Source: a bacterium
GTDB lineage: Bacteria > Thermosulfidibacterota > Thermosulfidibacteria > Thermosulfidibacterales > JALWSI01
DNA length: 7,618 bases
NCBI GenBank assembly: GCA_027080315.1
Contig: JALWSI010000064.1
Coordinates: 1 to 7,618, forward strand
Direction of reading: 5' to 3'
The first letter of the stretch is position 1; every line of letters begins with the position of its first letter. This document shows positions 1 through 6,591 of this stretch, piece after piece. Under the pieces are notes generated by a model. That model was not told the origin of the DNA and ran no database searches. It saw only the letters and a list, made by a program, of their open reading frames with translations. A program made the translations under genes and the position numbers.

Positions 1-1180
1 GCATCATACCCTCTGGAACTATGAGCCTTGGAGACAGAACCTCTCGGGGAAGAGGAAAAGGCTCCTCCATGGAGGGAGGGGTTATGCTCTCAAGAGAGAG
101 AGCCATCTCTTTTAAAGAGAGAATCTCCCCTGAACCAAAGAGATTAGAGATTCCATCTTCTTGAACGGTCCTCCACATGGATCCTTGCATAGTGGAGGTG
201 CTGTGATCAGGAATAACCCCAAACACACCCACAAACCGGCGTCCCTCTTTTGGAGAAAAGTAGAGGGCCAATGGAAAACCGAGGCCCCGATTGGTGTCTG
301 TTAGGCCCTGAAGAAAGAGCTTTATGCGTTTTGCAGGATTGCTGGTCAGTCTGTAGGCATTGCCCAGTTCGTAGAGTATGGATAGATGCGAGATCTGTCT
401 CTCCTTCTCCCCTAAAAGATCGTTAAGTTTGGCAAAAAGCTCAATGTTCTCAAGGAACACATTGGAGACCTCTGCAAGTAGCCTCAGAATCTTCCTGTCG
501 GTTTTTGGAAGACCCCTATGCTCAGAGAAGAAAATCTCAATGGTGCATCTCAACCCCTCTTCTTCTCTAACCTTGAAAACGGCTTTTTTCGCTCCCTTTG
601 CAACCGAACCCTCCTCTACAGGGCAGGAGACCACGGTCTTCTCCCGCCTGCTATCCAGCTTAACCCTCACCATAAGAGGAGAGACCAGTTGATAGGCAGC
701 CTTGCATATCTCATTTGCCAGATCCCTCTGGTTCATAGCCCTTCCAAGCCTACTGACAGCCTGATAGAGGCTGCTCATGTTCCGAGACGCTTTTTCAGCT
801 TCCTCTCTCCTTTTGAAGCCTGACAAGGCTATTCCAAGCTGTTTGCAGAGGGTTGAGAGAAGGAGGGTCTCTTCCTCATCAAAGAAGCCCTCTTTACGGA
901 TTCCAAGGGTGGTTTTTATCCCATCCCGCTCAGAAGAGAAGATCTTAAACCCCTCTTCTCCCTCAAATAAGGAGGATAGAGAGACGCTTCCCGGCGGAAA
1001 GACTATGGGGCGCTCTCCCTCGGCCACAAATACTGCCGCTTGGGCACCAGTGCTACTCACCACAACCTCTAAAACCTTCTGAGCACCCTCTCTAAAGGAT
1101 CTGGAACTGAAAAGGGCCTCACAGCAACTTGCTCCCACGAACAACATTCTGTTCTGGCCATTTCGGGGCAAATCAATCAT
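1..1180 (-). CDS. tandem GAF-type sensor protein, N-terminal part (3' end beyond window)
   Basis: An open frame of 393 codons runs without a stop from 1180 to the window edge, so the C-terminus is missing. Three GAF-like units can be proposed from alternating amphipathic strands and helices: about residues 29-125, 145-258 and 275 to the edge. They are joined by charged helices (about 118-140 and 245-268) that look like signalling linkers. GAF domains bind small ligands or mediate dimerisation, and in this arrangement usually precede a histidine kinase, GGDEF, HD-GYP or sigma-54 output domain; none is visible here. No signal peptide or membrane segment is seen, so it is probably cytoplasmic. 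The chosen ATG overlaps the end of the FapA-like gene by 8 nt (ATGATTGA) with a weak GGAAG site just upstream. A TTG at 1171 and an ATG at 1147 (residue 12) are in-frame alternatives. That the frame is coding is well supported by its length and position; the GAF assignment rests on pattern only. Confidence 0.72.
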   Translation of the reverse strand, partial: MIDLPRNGQNRMLFVGASCCEALFSSRSFREGAQKVLEVVVSSTGAQAAVFVAEGERPIVFPPGSVSLSSLFEGEEGFKIFSSERDGIKTTLGIRKEGFFDEEETLLLSTLCKQLGIALSGFKRREEAEKASRNMSSLYQAVSRLGRAMNQRDLANEICKAAYQLVSPLMVRVKLDSRREKTVVSCPVEEGSVAKGAKKAVFKVREEEGLRCTIEIFFSEHRGLPKTDRKILRLLAEVSNVFLENIELFAKLNDLLGEKERQISHLSILYELGNAYRLTSNPAKRIKLFLQGLTDTNRGLGFPLALYFSPKEGRRFVGVFGVIPDHSTSTMQGSMWRTVQEDGISNLFGSGEILSLKEMALSLESITPPSMEEPFPLPREVLSPRLIVPEGMM

Positions 1181-3176
1181 CCTCTTCCATCTCGCCCACT
1201 TCTTCCACCTCAAAGAGCTCCGCCACAGACTTAAGGCCCTTTTTTGAAAGCACTTCGTTAAGGTATATCCTATCCTCCCTGTCCAGCACCCTTACGAGAT
1301 GAGACTTCATCTCTTCAGGCTCCGAAACCTTCACAACGGCAGTAGGTTCTCCTAAAGGAAATCCCACCAACATAAAGAGTCCTCTACTCTCTTCCCTAAA
1401 GACCTCTTTGCCCTTACCTATCTTCACGTAGTTGTCTCGGCCAATCTCGTTCACCACAAATACAACCCCTTTTGGGGTGCTCTCGTCTTTGATTATCTTG
1501 GTGAGTAGCTCCACATCGTGCCTAAGTCGTTCTATCTTGGCCTCAATCCCAGCAATGGTGTCGTTGTAATCTACAATCTCTTCCACCATCTTCTTGGCAA
1601 ATAGAGGGAGCTTGGGCATCAACTGGGCTTCCACCTTGGGATCACCCTCTGCCAATCGCAAGATAAGGCTCTTTATCTTCAGGTTTGGCACGTTTGTGTT
1701 CTTAAACACGCTGCCCTTAAGCATACGGGTCAGGGCAGTCACCTTCCCCTCTTTTTTGTTCTCCTGCTCTTTTAACTGGGCAAGGGTCTTGGCGATCTGA
1801 TCCTCTGCCGACTCTTTCTGCTCTTTAAGCTTGCGAATCTCTTCCCGTTTCTTCTCTACCTCCATGGGATCAATCACGAAGTTGTTTATCCCCATGGTGT
1901 CAACAATAAGTATGAGCTTAGTGGCAGCAATGGTGGTATGGTTGAGATTCTTCACCCCAAACACTATCTCACCTTCAACCCTGCCCCCAGAGAGCATGTT
2001 CACCTCTACAGTGCGGCTCTTCACAGTGGCATTGTTAGCTCTGGCAATGCTCACCTTTCCATCACACTCAACAGAGGCTCCTGTAACTATGTTGAGCACA
2101 CACTCTTCCTCAGCCCTAATAACGGCGCCTGAGGCCACTGTACCCTTCACAATCACTGCCCTGCCGTCCACAACGGCGTTTCTGCCCACACTGCCTTTAA
2201 TCTCAATGGCCTTGCCTGGAGAAACCACCTTGAAGCCGTCTCTCACCGCATCGGTGGTCTCCATGTCGGTTCCAGAGATGAGAATGTCCACACCCTGAGG
2301 GCGATCTGCCAGATCCACGCTGCCAGTGGAGTAGTCCACCCCCTTCAACTTCAACACTGGGGAGAGAGAGATCTTTCCTTTCTCAATAACAACGAATCCA
2401 TCAACCTTGGCTATAAGTTGATAGATTCTCTTTTTGTCCTTACTCTCCTCCTTCACCTCCAAGGTCTCTTCGTCAACCACAAAGGGAAGAGGTGAAATAG
2501 GTTTAAAAGGGATAACGGCCCCATTAACCTTAACCCCCATCTCCCCAGGAAAGTACTCTACGGTGACCACCACATTGCCGGGCTCTACCTTCCTCTCGGT
2601 GTAGCCCCTGTCTTTAAAGTCCATTCTTCCAGAGCGCTTATCTATGACCCTGCCAGCATAGGTGATGAGTGGCACGTGGTAGATCTCTTCTCGCGAGGGG
2701 TGAACCACGGGTCGCCCCTTAGCCACGACAAAGGTGGACATCTCCCTCTTACCCTTTGACCACTTCTCTAAGATCTTCAGCCACTCATTTTTGATCTCGT
2801 CGTCGCTCACAAGGCCGTAGATAACCCCCTCTAAGGCCATCTTCGCCCTGGTCTTTCTCAAAAGCTCTCCAAGGGCAGGACCCTCGTTCCCCTCTTGAAA
2901 AAAGACCCTCGTGGTGGGCAACACCCTTAGATTAGCAAGGGGAACCGGGTACTCCTCTTCGTCAAGGATGGTGTCAAAGACCTCAACATAGGTATAGGTG
3001 GCAGGATAGACATCCAGGGTGTACTCTGCCACGTATCCCTGGGTGGTGGGAACATGATAGACGTCCATAGAGACCACATCAAAGGAGAGATCCTTTGCCT
3101 CCATTCCATACTCTGCCGCAATCTCCTCCAAGGCCTTTGCAGGATCTCTGGTCTTTACCTGTCTCCCCTTAGGCAT
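1173..3176 (-). CDS. FapA/DUF342-family polymerisation-type protein, with a Jag-N-like N-terminus
   Basis: This 667-residue protein has the FapA (DUF342) layout. Residues about 13-35 resemble the Jag-N/KhpB N-terminal module (AKALEEIAAEYGMEAKDLSF). Residues about 165-425 form the DUF342 core, including a repetitive valine/glycine-rich stretch typical of a right-handed beta-helix (VSPGKAIEIKGSVGRNAVVD, then GRAVIVKGTV and GGRVEGEIVFG). Charged coiled-coil helices follow at about 438-475 and 530-565, and the C-terminus is acidic. FapA proteins are linked to flagellar assembly or polar localisation in some bacteria, but many family members lie outside flagellar loci and their role is unknown. 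No flagellar gene is visible here. The start at ATG 3176 is chosen because AAGGAGGAGG lies 6 nt upstream; it overlaps the topA stop in ATGCCTAA. A 13-residue extension from TTG 3215 is possible but would place that site inside the gene. Family assignment is fairly firm; function is not. Confidence 0.85.
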   Translation of the reverse strand: MPKGRQVKTRDPAKALEEIAAEYGMEAKDLSFDVVSMDVYHVPTTQGYVAEYTLDVYPATYTYVEVFDTILDEEEYPVPLANLRVLPTTRVFFQEGNEGPALGELLRKTRAKMALEGVIYGLVSDDEIKNEWLKILEKWSKGKREMSTFVVAKGRPVVHPSREEIYHVPLITYAGRVIDKRSGRMDFKDRGYTERKVEPGNVVVTVEYFPGEMGVKVNGAVIPFKPISPLPFVVDEETLEVKEESKDKKRIYQLIAKVDGFVVIEKGKISLSPVLKLKGVDYSTGSVDLADRPQGVDILISGTDMETTDAVRDGFKVVSPGKAIEIKGSVGRNAVVDGRAVIVKGTVASGAVIRAEEECVLNIVTGASVECDGKVSIARANNATVKSRTVEVNMLSGGRVEGEIVFGVKNLNHTTIAATKLILIVDTMGINNFVIDPMEVEKKREEIRKLKEQKESAEDQIAKTLAQLKEQENKKEGKVTALTRMLKGSVFKNTNVPNLKIKSLILRLAEGDPKVEAQLMPKLPLFAKKMVEEIVDYNDTIAGIEAKIERLRHDVELLTKIIKDESTPKGVVFVVNEIGRDNYVKIGKGKEVFREESRGLFMLVGFPLGEPTAVVKVSEPEEMKSHLVRVLDREDRIYLNEVLSKKGLKSVAELFEVEEVGEMEEDD

Positions 3177-5247
3177 CTGGAGCCTCCTCCTTATGACCGC
3201 ATCGTGGGCAAACAAGCTTGTCTTTCTGCTGCATCAGATAAGGCAGCCCGCACTCAGGACACTCTTTCTGCACCGGCTTTCCATTGGCTATGGCCCTACA
3301 CTCTGGATACCTGCTACAGCCGTAAAAGACCCCTCTTCTGCTTCTTCTTGGAACCAAGAGACCCTGGCAGCCATCTTTAAAGCAGGGCATCTCAAATTCT
3401 GCCTCAAGCTTGGGGCCCTTTAAGGGCTGGGTGTAGCGGCACTCTGGATAGCCTGTGCACCCCAAAAACTGTCCGAATCTACCAAACTTGATCTCCAAGG
3501 GCTTCCCGCACTGGGGACAGAGCTGCTCTTTGTCAAGCTTCAACGAGCGAACCTTGGCCATGCCATTTTCGGCCTTGGATAGCTCTTTTGAGAAGGGATC
3601 ATAAAACCTCTTCACTATATCAACCCAGTTCTCCTCTCCCTCCTCAACCTTGTCCAAGTTCTCCTCCATCTGGGCTGTAAAGCTGTAGTCAACTATTTTG
3701 GGAAAGTGCTCCACAAGCAGCTTGCTCACCAATCTTCCCAAAGGCGTAGGGAAGAGGGTTCTCTTCTCCCTTCTCACGTATCCCCTGTCTTGGATGGTAG
3801 AAATGATGGTTGCGTAGGTACTTGGACGGCCTATACCCCTTTCTTCAAGGGTCTTCACCAAAGAGGCCTCGGTGTAACGAGGCGGAGGCTGGGTGAAGTG
3901 CTGAGAGGGAATTATCTCAAGCAGCTTCAGCTCTTCTCCCTTCTCAAGTGGAGGAAGTTTGGAGTCCTTCTCCCCATTCTCCTCCTCTCCCTCAATGTAG
4001 AGCACCCTGTATCCCTTGAACTTCAAAACGGACCCCGTAACCTTGAACAGGGCATCCCCAGCCGAGATCTCCACAGTGGTGGTATCAAACAGAGCAGCCT
4101 TCATCTGGCTGGCCAAAAACCTCTTCCAGATCAGCGAATAGAGCCTCCAGAGGTCTCTGGACAACACCCCCTTCAAATTGTCGGGGGTTCTGAGAACAGA
4201 GGTGGGGCGGATACACTCATGGGCCTCTTGTGCCCCTTTCTTGCTCTTGTACTTTGGTGGGGTTGTGGGCAGAAAATCCTTACCCCACTGGGCCTTAACA
4301 AAGTCCCTGGCCTCAGCCTGGGCCTCTTTGGCCACAGAGACAGAGTCGGTTCTCATGTAGGTTATCAGGCCAACGCTACCCTCTTCTCCAAGCTCAACAC
4401 CTTCGTAGAGCTGCTGAGCCAGCATCATGGTCTTCTTTGCTGTGAATCCCAGTTTTCTACCTGCCTCTTGCTGGAGAGTGCTGGTTATGAAGGGGGGCGG
4501 TGGTGACTGACGGCGGGTCTTCCTTTTCACCTCCGCCACCACAAAGGGCTGGCCCTTCAAAGAGTCAACAACCTCCTTGGCCTCTTCCTCTTTGATAAGA
4601 CTGGCTTTCTTTCCCTTCCACTTGAAGAGCTTGGCCTTGAACTGGGGAGGCTTAGACGCCTCCAACAGGGCCTCAACCTCCCAGTACTCCTTGGGAACAA
4701 AGGCCTCAATCTCATCCTCTCTCTCGCAGATGAGGCGCAGGGCAACCGATTGCACCCTGCCTGCAGAGAGGCCCTTCTGCACCTTTTTCCAGAGCAGAGG
4801 GCTGATGCTGTAGCCCACAAGCCTGTCAAGCACCCGCCTGGCCTGCTGAGCGTCAACCTTGTTCTTGTCAATCTTACCCGGATTGGCCAGGGCCTCCTCA
4901 ATGGCCCTCTTGGTGATCTCGTGAAAGGTGATGCGAGCGATCTTTCTCTTGGCCCCTATCTCCTCTGCCACGTGCCAGGCAATGGCCTCTCCCTCACGAT
5001 CCGGGTCAGAGGCTAAATACACCTTCTCTGCCTTCTTGGCCTCTTTTTTGAGCTCGGCGAGAATCTTCTCTTTACCTGGCACCACTACGTAGGTGGGTTG
5101 AAAACCGTTGTGGGTATCAACCCCCAGCTTGTTCTTTGGAAGATCCTTAACATGGCCCATGCAGGCCTTTATGGTGAAATCCTTACCAAGAAACCTTGAA
5201 AGGGTTCTGGCCTTAGTAGGCGATTCAACAACCACAAGCTTCTTCAC
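3169..5247 (-). CDS. topA: DNA topoisomerase I (type IA)
   Basis: A 692-residue type IA topoisomerase that relaxes negatively supercoiled DNA by a transient 5'-phosphotyrosine break in one strand. The N-terminal Toprim domain carries E9 (VVVESPTKA) and the acidic triad D81/D83/E85 (SDPDREGE). The catalytic tyrosine is Y297 in GLITYMRTDS. SAGRVQSVALR (161-171) and ERGIGRPSTYATII (469-482) are further family motifs. The C-terminus holds three four-cysteine zinc modules: C577/C580/C597/C603, C622/C627/C644/C650 and C663/C666/C680/C683. These are expected to bind single-stranded DNA and, in E. coli, RNA polymerase. Length and layout are normal for the bacterial enzyme. The start codon is GTG, with AGGAGG 5 nt upstream, and it overlaps the dprA stop (GTGA). 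The dprA-topA order is common in bacteria. All catalytic residues are present, so the enzyme should be active. Confidence 0.98.
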   Translation of the reverse strand: MKKLVVVESPTKARTLSRFLGKDFTIKACMGHVKDLPKNKLGVDTHNGFQPTYVVVPGKEKILAELKKEAKKAEKVYLASDPDREGEAIAWHVAEEIGAKRKIARITFHEITKRAIEEALANPGKIDKNKVDAQQARRVLDRLVGYSISPLLWKKVQKGLSAGRVQSVALRLICEREDEIEAFVPKEYWEVEALLEASKPPQFKAKLFKWKGKKASLIKEEEAKEVVDSLKGQPFVVAEVKRKTRRQSPPPPFITSTLQQEAGRKLGFTAKKTMMLAQQLYEGVELGEEGSVGLITYMRTDSVSVAKEAQAEARDFVKAQWGKDFLPTTPPKYKSKKGAQEAHECIRPTSVLRTPDNLKGVLSRDLWRLYSLIWKRFLASQMKAALFDTTTVEISAGDALFKVTGSVLKFKGYRVLYIEGEEENGEKDSKLPPLEKGEELKLLEIIPSQHFTQPPPRYTEASLVKTLEERGIGRPSTYATIISTIQDRGYVRREKRTLFPTPLGRLVSKLLVEHFPKIVDYSFTAQMEENLDKVEEGEENWVDIVKRFYDPFSKELSKAENGMAKVRSLKLDKEQLCPQCGKPLEIKFGRFGQFLGCTGYPECRYTQPLKGPKLEAEFEMPCFKDGCQGLLVPRRSRRGVFYGCSRYPECRAIANGKPVQKECPECGLPYLMQQKDKLVCPRCGHKEEAPDA
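3183..3192 (-). promoter_or_regulatory. Shine-Dalgarno site of the FapA-like gene
   Basis: AAGGAGGAGG on the minus strand sits 6 nt before the ATG at 3176-3174 and inside the last codons of topA. It is a near-ideal anti-16S match and decides the start over the upstream TTG. Confidence 0.85.
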
Positions 5248-6332
5248 ATCACCCTCCTGGAATAGACTCCTCCCCTACCCTGAGAGATAATCCCCTTCAT
5301 CTCCATCTCTAAAAGCACCTCCCAAATCTCTGACAGATCCATACCCGCCCTCTGGGCAATAACCTCAGGGGGAAGATCGGCATTCTCAAGGGTCTTCCAC
5401 ACCAACATCTCCTTCCCCTCAAGGGTCTCAGGTTCCTCTGAGGCAGTGTTCATATCAACCTTAAGGCTGATTGAGAGGTGCTCTAATACATCCTCTGCAC
5501 CTGCCGCAACCTTGGCCCCCTCTTTTAACAACCGAGCCACCCCTCTACCCTGGCTTCTGTCAACCCTTCCGGGAACGGCAAAAACTGGAATGCCCATCTC
5601 CTTGGCGTACTGGGCAGTTAACAACGCTCCGCTTCTCTCCCCTGCCTCAACCACCACCACCGCCTCTGCCAAGGCTGCCATCACTCTGTTGCGCTTGGGA
5701 AAGGTCCAGCGTGCAGGCTCCGTGTTGGGGGCAAAGGGAGAGAGCAACAGGCCATTCTCTCTTATCCTCTTCGCCAGGCCCTTGTTCTGGGGAGGATACA
5801 CCCGTCCAAGGCCCGATCCCAGCACAGCAACGGTTCTTCCCGCCTCCAGGGCCCCTTGATGGGCAAAGGTGTCTATTCCTATGGCCATCCCGCTAAGCAC
5901 CATCACCCCTTGAATCGTCAACTCCCGGGCCATGCTGTAGGCCATCTGGTTTCCATAGCCGCTGGCCCTTCTCGTTCCCACAATGGCAACCATAGGCTCT
6001 GACAAAGAGCCCTCATCACCCTGGCAGAAGAGAACCGCAGGCACGCCCTTTTTGCCCTTGAGTTTACTGGGAAACCCCTCGTCAAGTATGGTTATGGCTC
6101 TGCAGCCGCTCTCCTCTATCTCCCTGTTGAGCCGCTCCAGCTCTTTTTGGGGATCAACCTGAAGGATCCGCTCTGCCCTTCTGGGACCGATCCCCGGAAC
6201 TTCAGTGAGCTCCTCCTCTGAGGCCCCAAATACGGAGCTTAAGGGAGAAAACTCTGCCATCACATCCCCTATGGCCTCCATACCCATCCCCAACGCGGTG
6301 TGGAGAACCAGCACAGACTCTCTCTGGGTCAT
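5244..6332 (-). CDS. dprA: DNA-processing protein DprA (Smf)
   Basis: A 362-residue DprA/Smf protein, which binds incoming single-stranded DNA and loads RecA during natural transformation, and is also found in non-transforming bacteria. Domains in order: an N-terminal helix-hairpin-helix/SAM-like region (TEVPGIGPRRAERIL, about 43-57); a Rossmann-type DprA core with VAIVGTRRASGYG (115-127), LSGMAIGIDTFAHQGAL (146-162), TFPKRNRVMAALAEAVVVVE (210-229) and ERSGALLTA; and a C-terminal winged helix (about 304-362). The ATG at 6332 is chosen because homology begins here and it overlaps the stop of a 41-codon ORF (ATGA). No good Shine-Dalgarno site precedes it, so translation is probably coupled to that ORF. 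A 48-residue extension from TTG 6476 is open in frame but is the out-of-frame reading of the small ORF, with no family similarity. The 3' end overlaps topA. Confidence 0.96.
   Translation of the reverse strand: MTQRESVLVLHTALGMGMEAIGDVMAEFSPLSSVFGASEEELTEVPGIGPRRAERILQVDPQKELERLNREIEESGCRAITILDEGFPSKLKGKKGVPAVLFCQGDEGSLSEPMVAIVGTRRASGYGNQMAYSMARELTIQGVMVLSGMAIGIDTFAHQGALEAGRTVAVLGSGLGRVYPPQNKGLAKRIRENGLLLSPFAPNTEPARWTFPKRNRVMAALAEAVVVVEAGERSGALLTAQYAKEMGIPVFAVPGRVDRSQGRGVARLLKEGAKVAAGAEDVLEHLSISLKVDMNTASEEPETLEGKEMLVWKTLENADLPPEVIAQRAGMDLSEIWEVLLEMEMKGIISQGRGGVYSRRVM
5252..5258 (-). promoter_or_regulatory. Shine-Dalgarno site of topA
   Basis: AGGAGGG on the minus strand lies 4-5 nt before the GTG at 5247-5245, within the last codons of dprA. 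It supports a GTG start with translational coupling through the GTGA overlap. Confidence 0.8.
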
Positions 6333-6454
6333 GGCATGTGCTTCAGAAGAAAGGCCAGCAAGAAGAGCCCCGCCACCAAGGCAAGGGGCACAGCGGCTAT
6401 CACCGCCCAGAAGGCCTTTCCGGCCTTGGGCTCTCTCCACTTGGAAAAGGCCAT
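6329..6454 (-). CDS. 41-residue single-pass membrane protein upstream of dprA
   Basis: A complete short frame of 41 codons. The N-terminus MAFSKWREPKAGK is basic (K5, R7, K10, K13), followed by one uninterrupted hydrophobic segment at about residues 15-37 (FWAVIAAVPLALVAGLFLLA, then FLL) and a short KHMP tail. By the positive-inside rule the N-terminus should be cytoplasmic. It is not an ordinary cleaved signal peptide, because nothing follows the hydrophobic segment. AGGAGGA lies 6 nt upstream, the strongest ribosome-binding site near this operon's 5' end, and the stop codon overlaps the dprA start (ATGA). That architecture argues for real translation, and for dprA depending on it. I do not recognise a family. 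It could be a leader ORF whose main role is coupling dprA translation, or a functional membrane peptide. Confidence 0.72.
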   Translation of the reverse strand: MAFSKWREPKAGKAFWAVIAAVPLALVAGLFLLAFLLKHMP

Positions 6455-6460
6455 GGTGTC

Positions 6461-6467
6461 TCCTCCT
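6461..6467 (-). promoter_or_regulatory. Shine-Dalgarno site of the 41-residue membrane protein
   Basis: AGGAGGA on the minus strand lies 6 nt (GACACC) before the ATG at 6454-6452. It is the only strong ribosome-binding site upstream of dprA and supports the short frame as the first gene of the operon. Confidence 0.8.
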
Positions 6468-6474
6468 GTAAAAC

Positions 6475-6502
6475 AAGATACTCCCACTATTGAGAGTTGC
6501 AA
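6475..6502 (-). promoter_or_regulatory. candidate sigma-70-type promoter for the leftward operon
   Basis: On the minus strand TTGCAA (6502-6497) and TATCTT (6480-6475) match 4 of 6 positions each of the -35 and -10 consensus, with a 16-nt spacer. Transcription would start near 6468, leaving a very short leader that begins at the ribosome-binding site. The -35 element lies inside one arm of the inverted repeat. Placement is plausible but the match is modest. Confidence 0.35.
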
Positions 6503-6522
6503 ATGTAACCTACCTTTGCAAC
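6496..6522. repeat. inverted repeat GTTGCAAA-N11-TTTGCAAC in the divergent intergenic region
   Basis: Perfect 8-bp arms, GTTGCAAA (6496-6503) and TTTGCAAC (6515-6522), are separated by 11 nt. The arm centres are 19 bp apart, near two helical turns, which suits a dimeric DNA-binding protein better than a transcript hairpin. The repeat lies between two divergent genes, outside any coding frame I accept, and one arm coincides with the proposed leftward -35 element. It is therefore a candidate operator. The regulator is unknown. Confidence 0.55.
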
Positions 6523-6538
6523 AGGGACCTTCTCATCG

Positions 6539-6568
6539 TTGACCCCTTGGGGAGAGAGGTGTTATCTG
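6539..6568 (+). promoter_or_regulatory. candidate promoter for the acetyltransferase-pyrC unit
   Basis: TTGACC (6539-6544) is followed 18 nt later by TATCTG (6563-6568), preceded by TG at 6560-6561 as in an extended -10 element. A start near 6575 would give a leader of about 17 nt before the ATG at 6592. The -10 match is weak, so this is only a candidate. Confidence 0.3.
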
Positions 6569-6580
6569 AAACCCCTAAAG

Positions 6581-6587
6581 GGAGGTG
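6581..6587 (+). promoter_or_regulatory. Shine-Dalgarno site of the GNAT gene
   Basis: GGAGGTG lies 4 nt before the ATG at 6592 (6 nt if counted from GGAGG). It sets the start there rather than at the open-frame TTG at 6490, whose extension crosses the inverted repeat. Confidence 0.8.
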
Positions 6588-6591
6588 CAAG

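Noticed and set aside
86-120. Two adjacent inverted repeats (GCTCTC-N6-GAGAGC at 86-103 and TCTCTTT-N1-AAAGAGA at 106-120)
   Set aside because: They lie inside the GAF-type reading frame, in purine-rich low-complexity codons (GAG, AGA, CTC, TCT) where short inverted matches are expected, and no T-run follows on the coding strand to make a terminator.
1831-2298. A plus-strand open frame of 155 codons opposite the FapA-like gene
   Set aside because: Its serine/threonine/proline-rich composition is the complement of the valine- and glycine-rich beta-helix codons on the minus strand; no independent coding evidence.
3706-4506. A long plus-strand open frame of 266 codons opposite topA
   Set aside because: It is antisense to the conserved catalytic part of topA, shows no recognisable domain and has biased composition expected of a shadow frame in GC-moderate coding DNA.
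5873-5896. Isoleucine in SGMAIGID of DprA where many family members have arginine or another polar residue
   Set aside because: That position varies among DprA proteins, and the GTR, GID, FPKRNR and SGALLTA motifs are intact, so loss of function is not indicated.
6333-6476. 48-residue N-terminal extension of DprA from a TTG at 6476
   Set aside because: The extension has no DprA similarity, overlaps the better supported 41-codon frame in another phase, and the ATG at 6332 makes a classic ATGA overlap.
6490-6591. 34-residue N-terminal extension of the GNAT protein from a TTG at 6490
   Set aside because: It runs through the inverted repeat and promoter candidates, has no GNAT similarity, and a good ribosome-binding site precedes the ATG at 6592.
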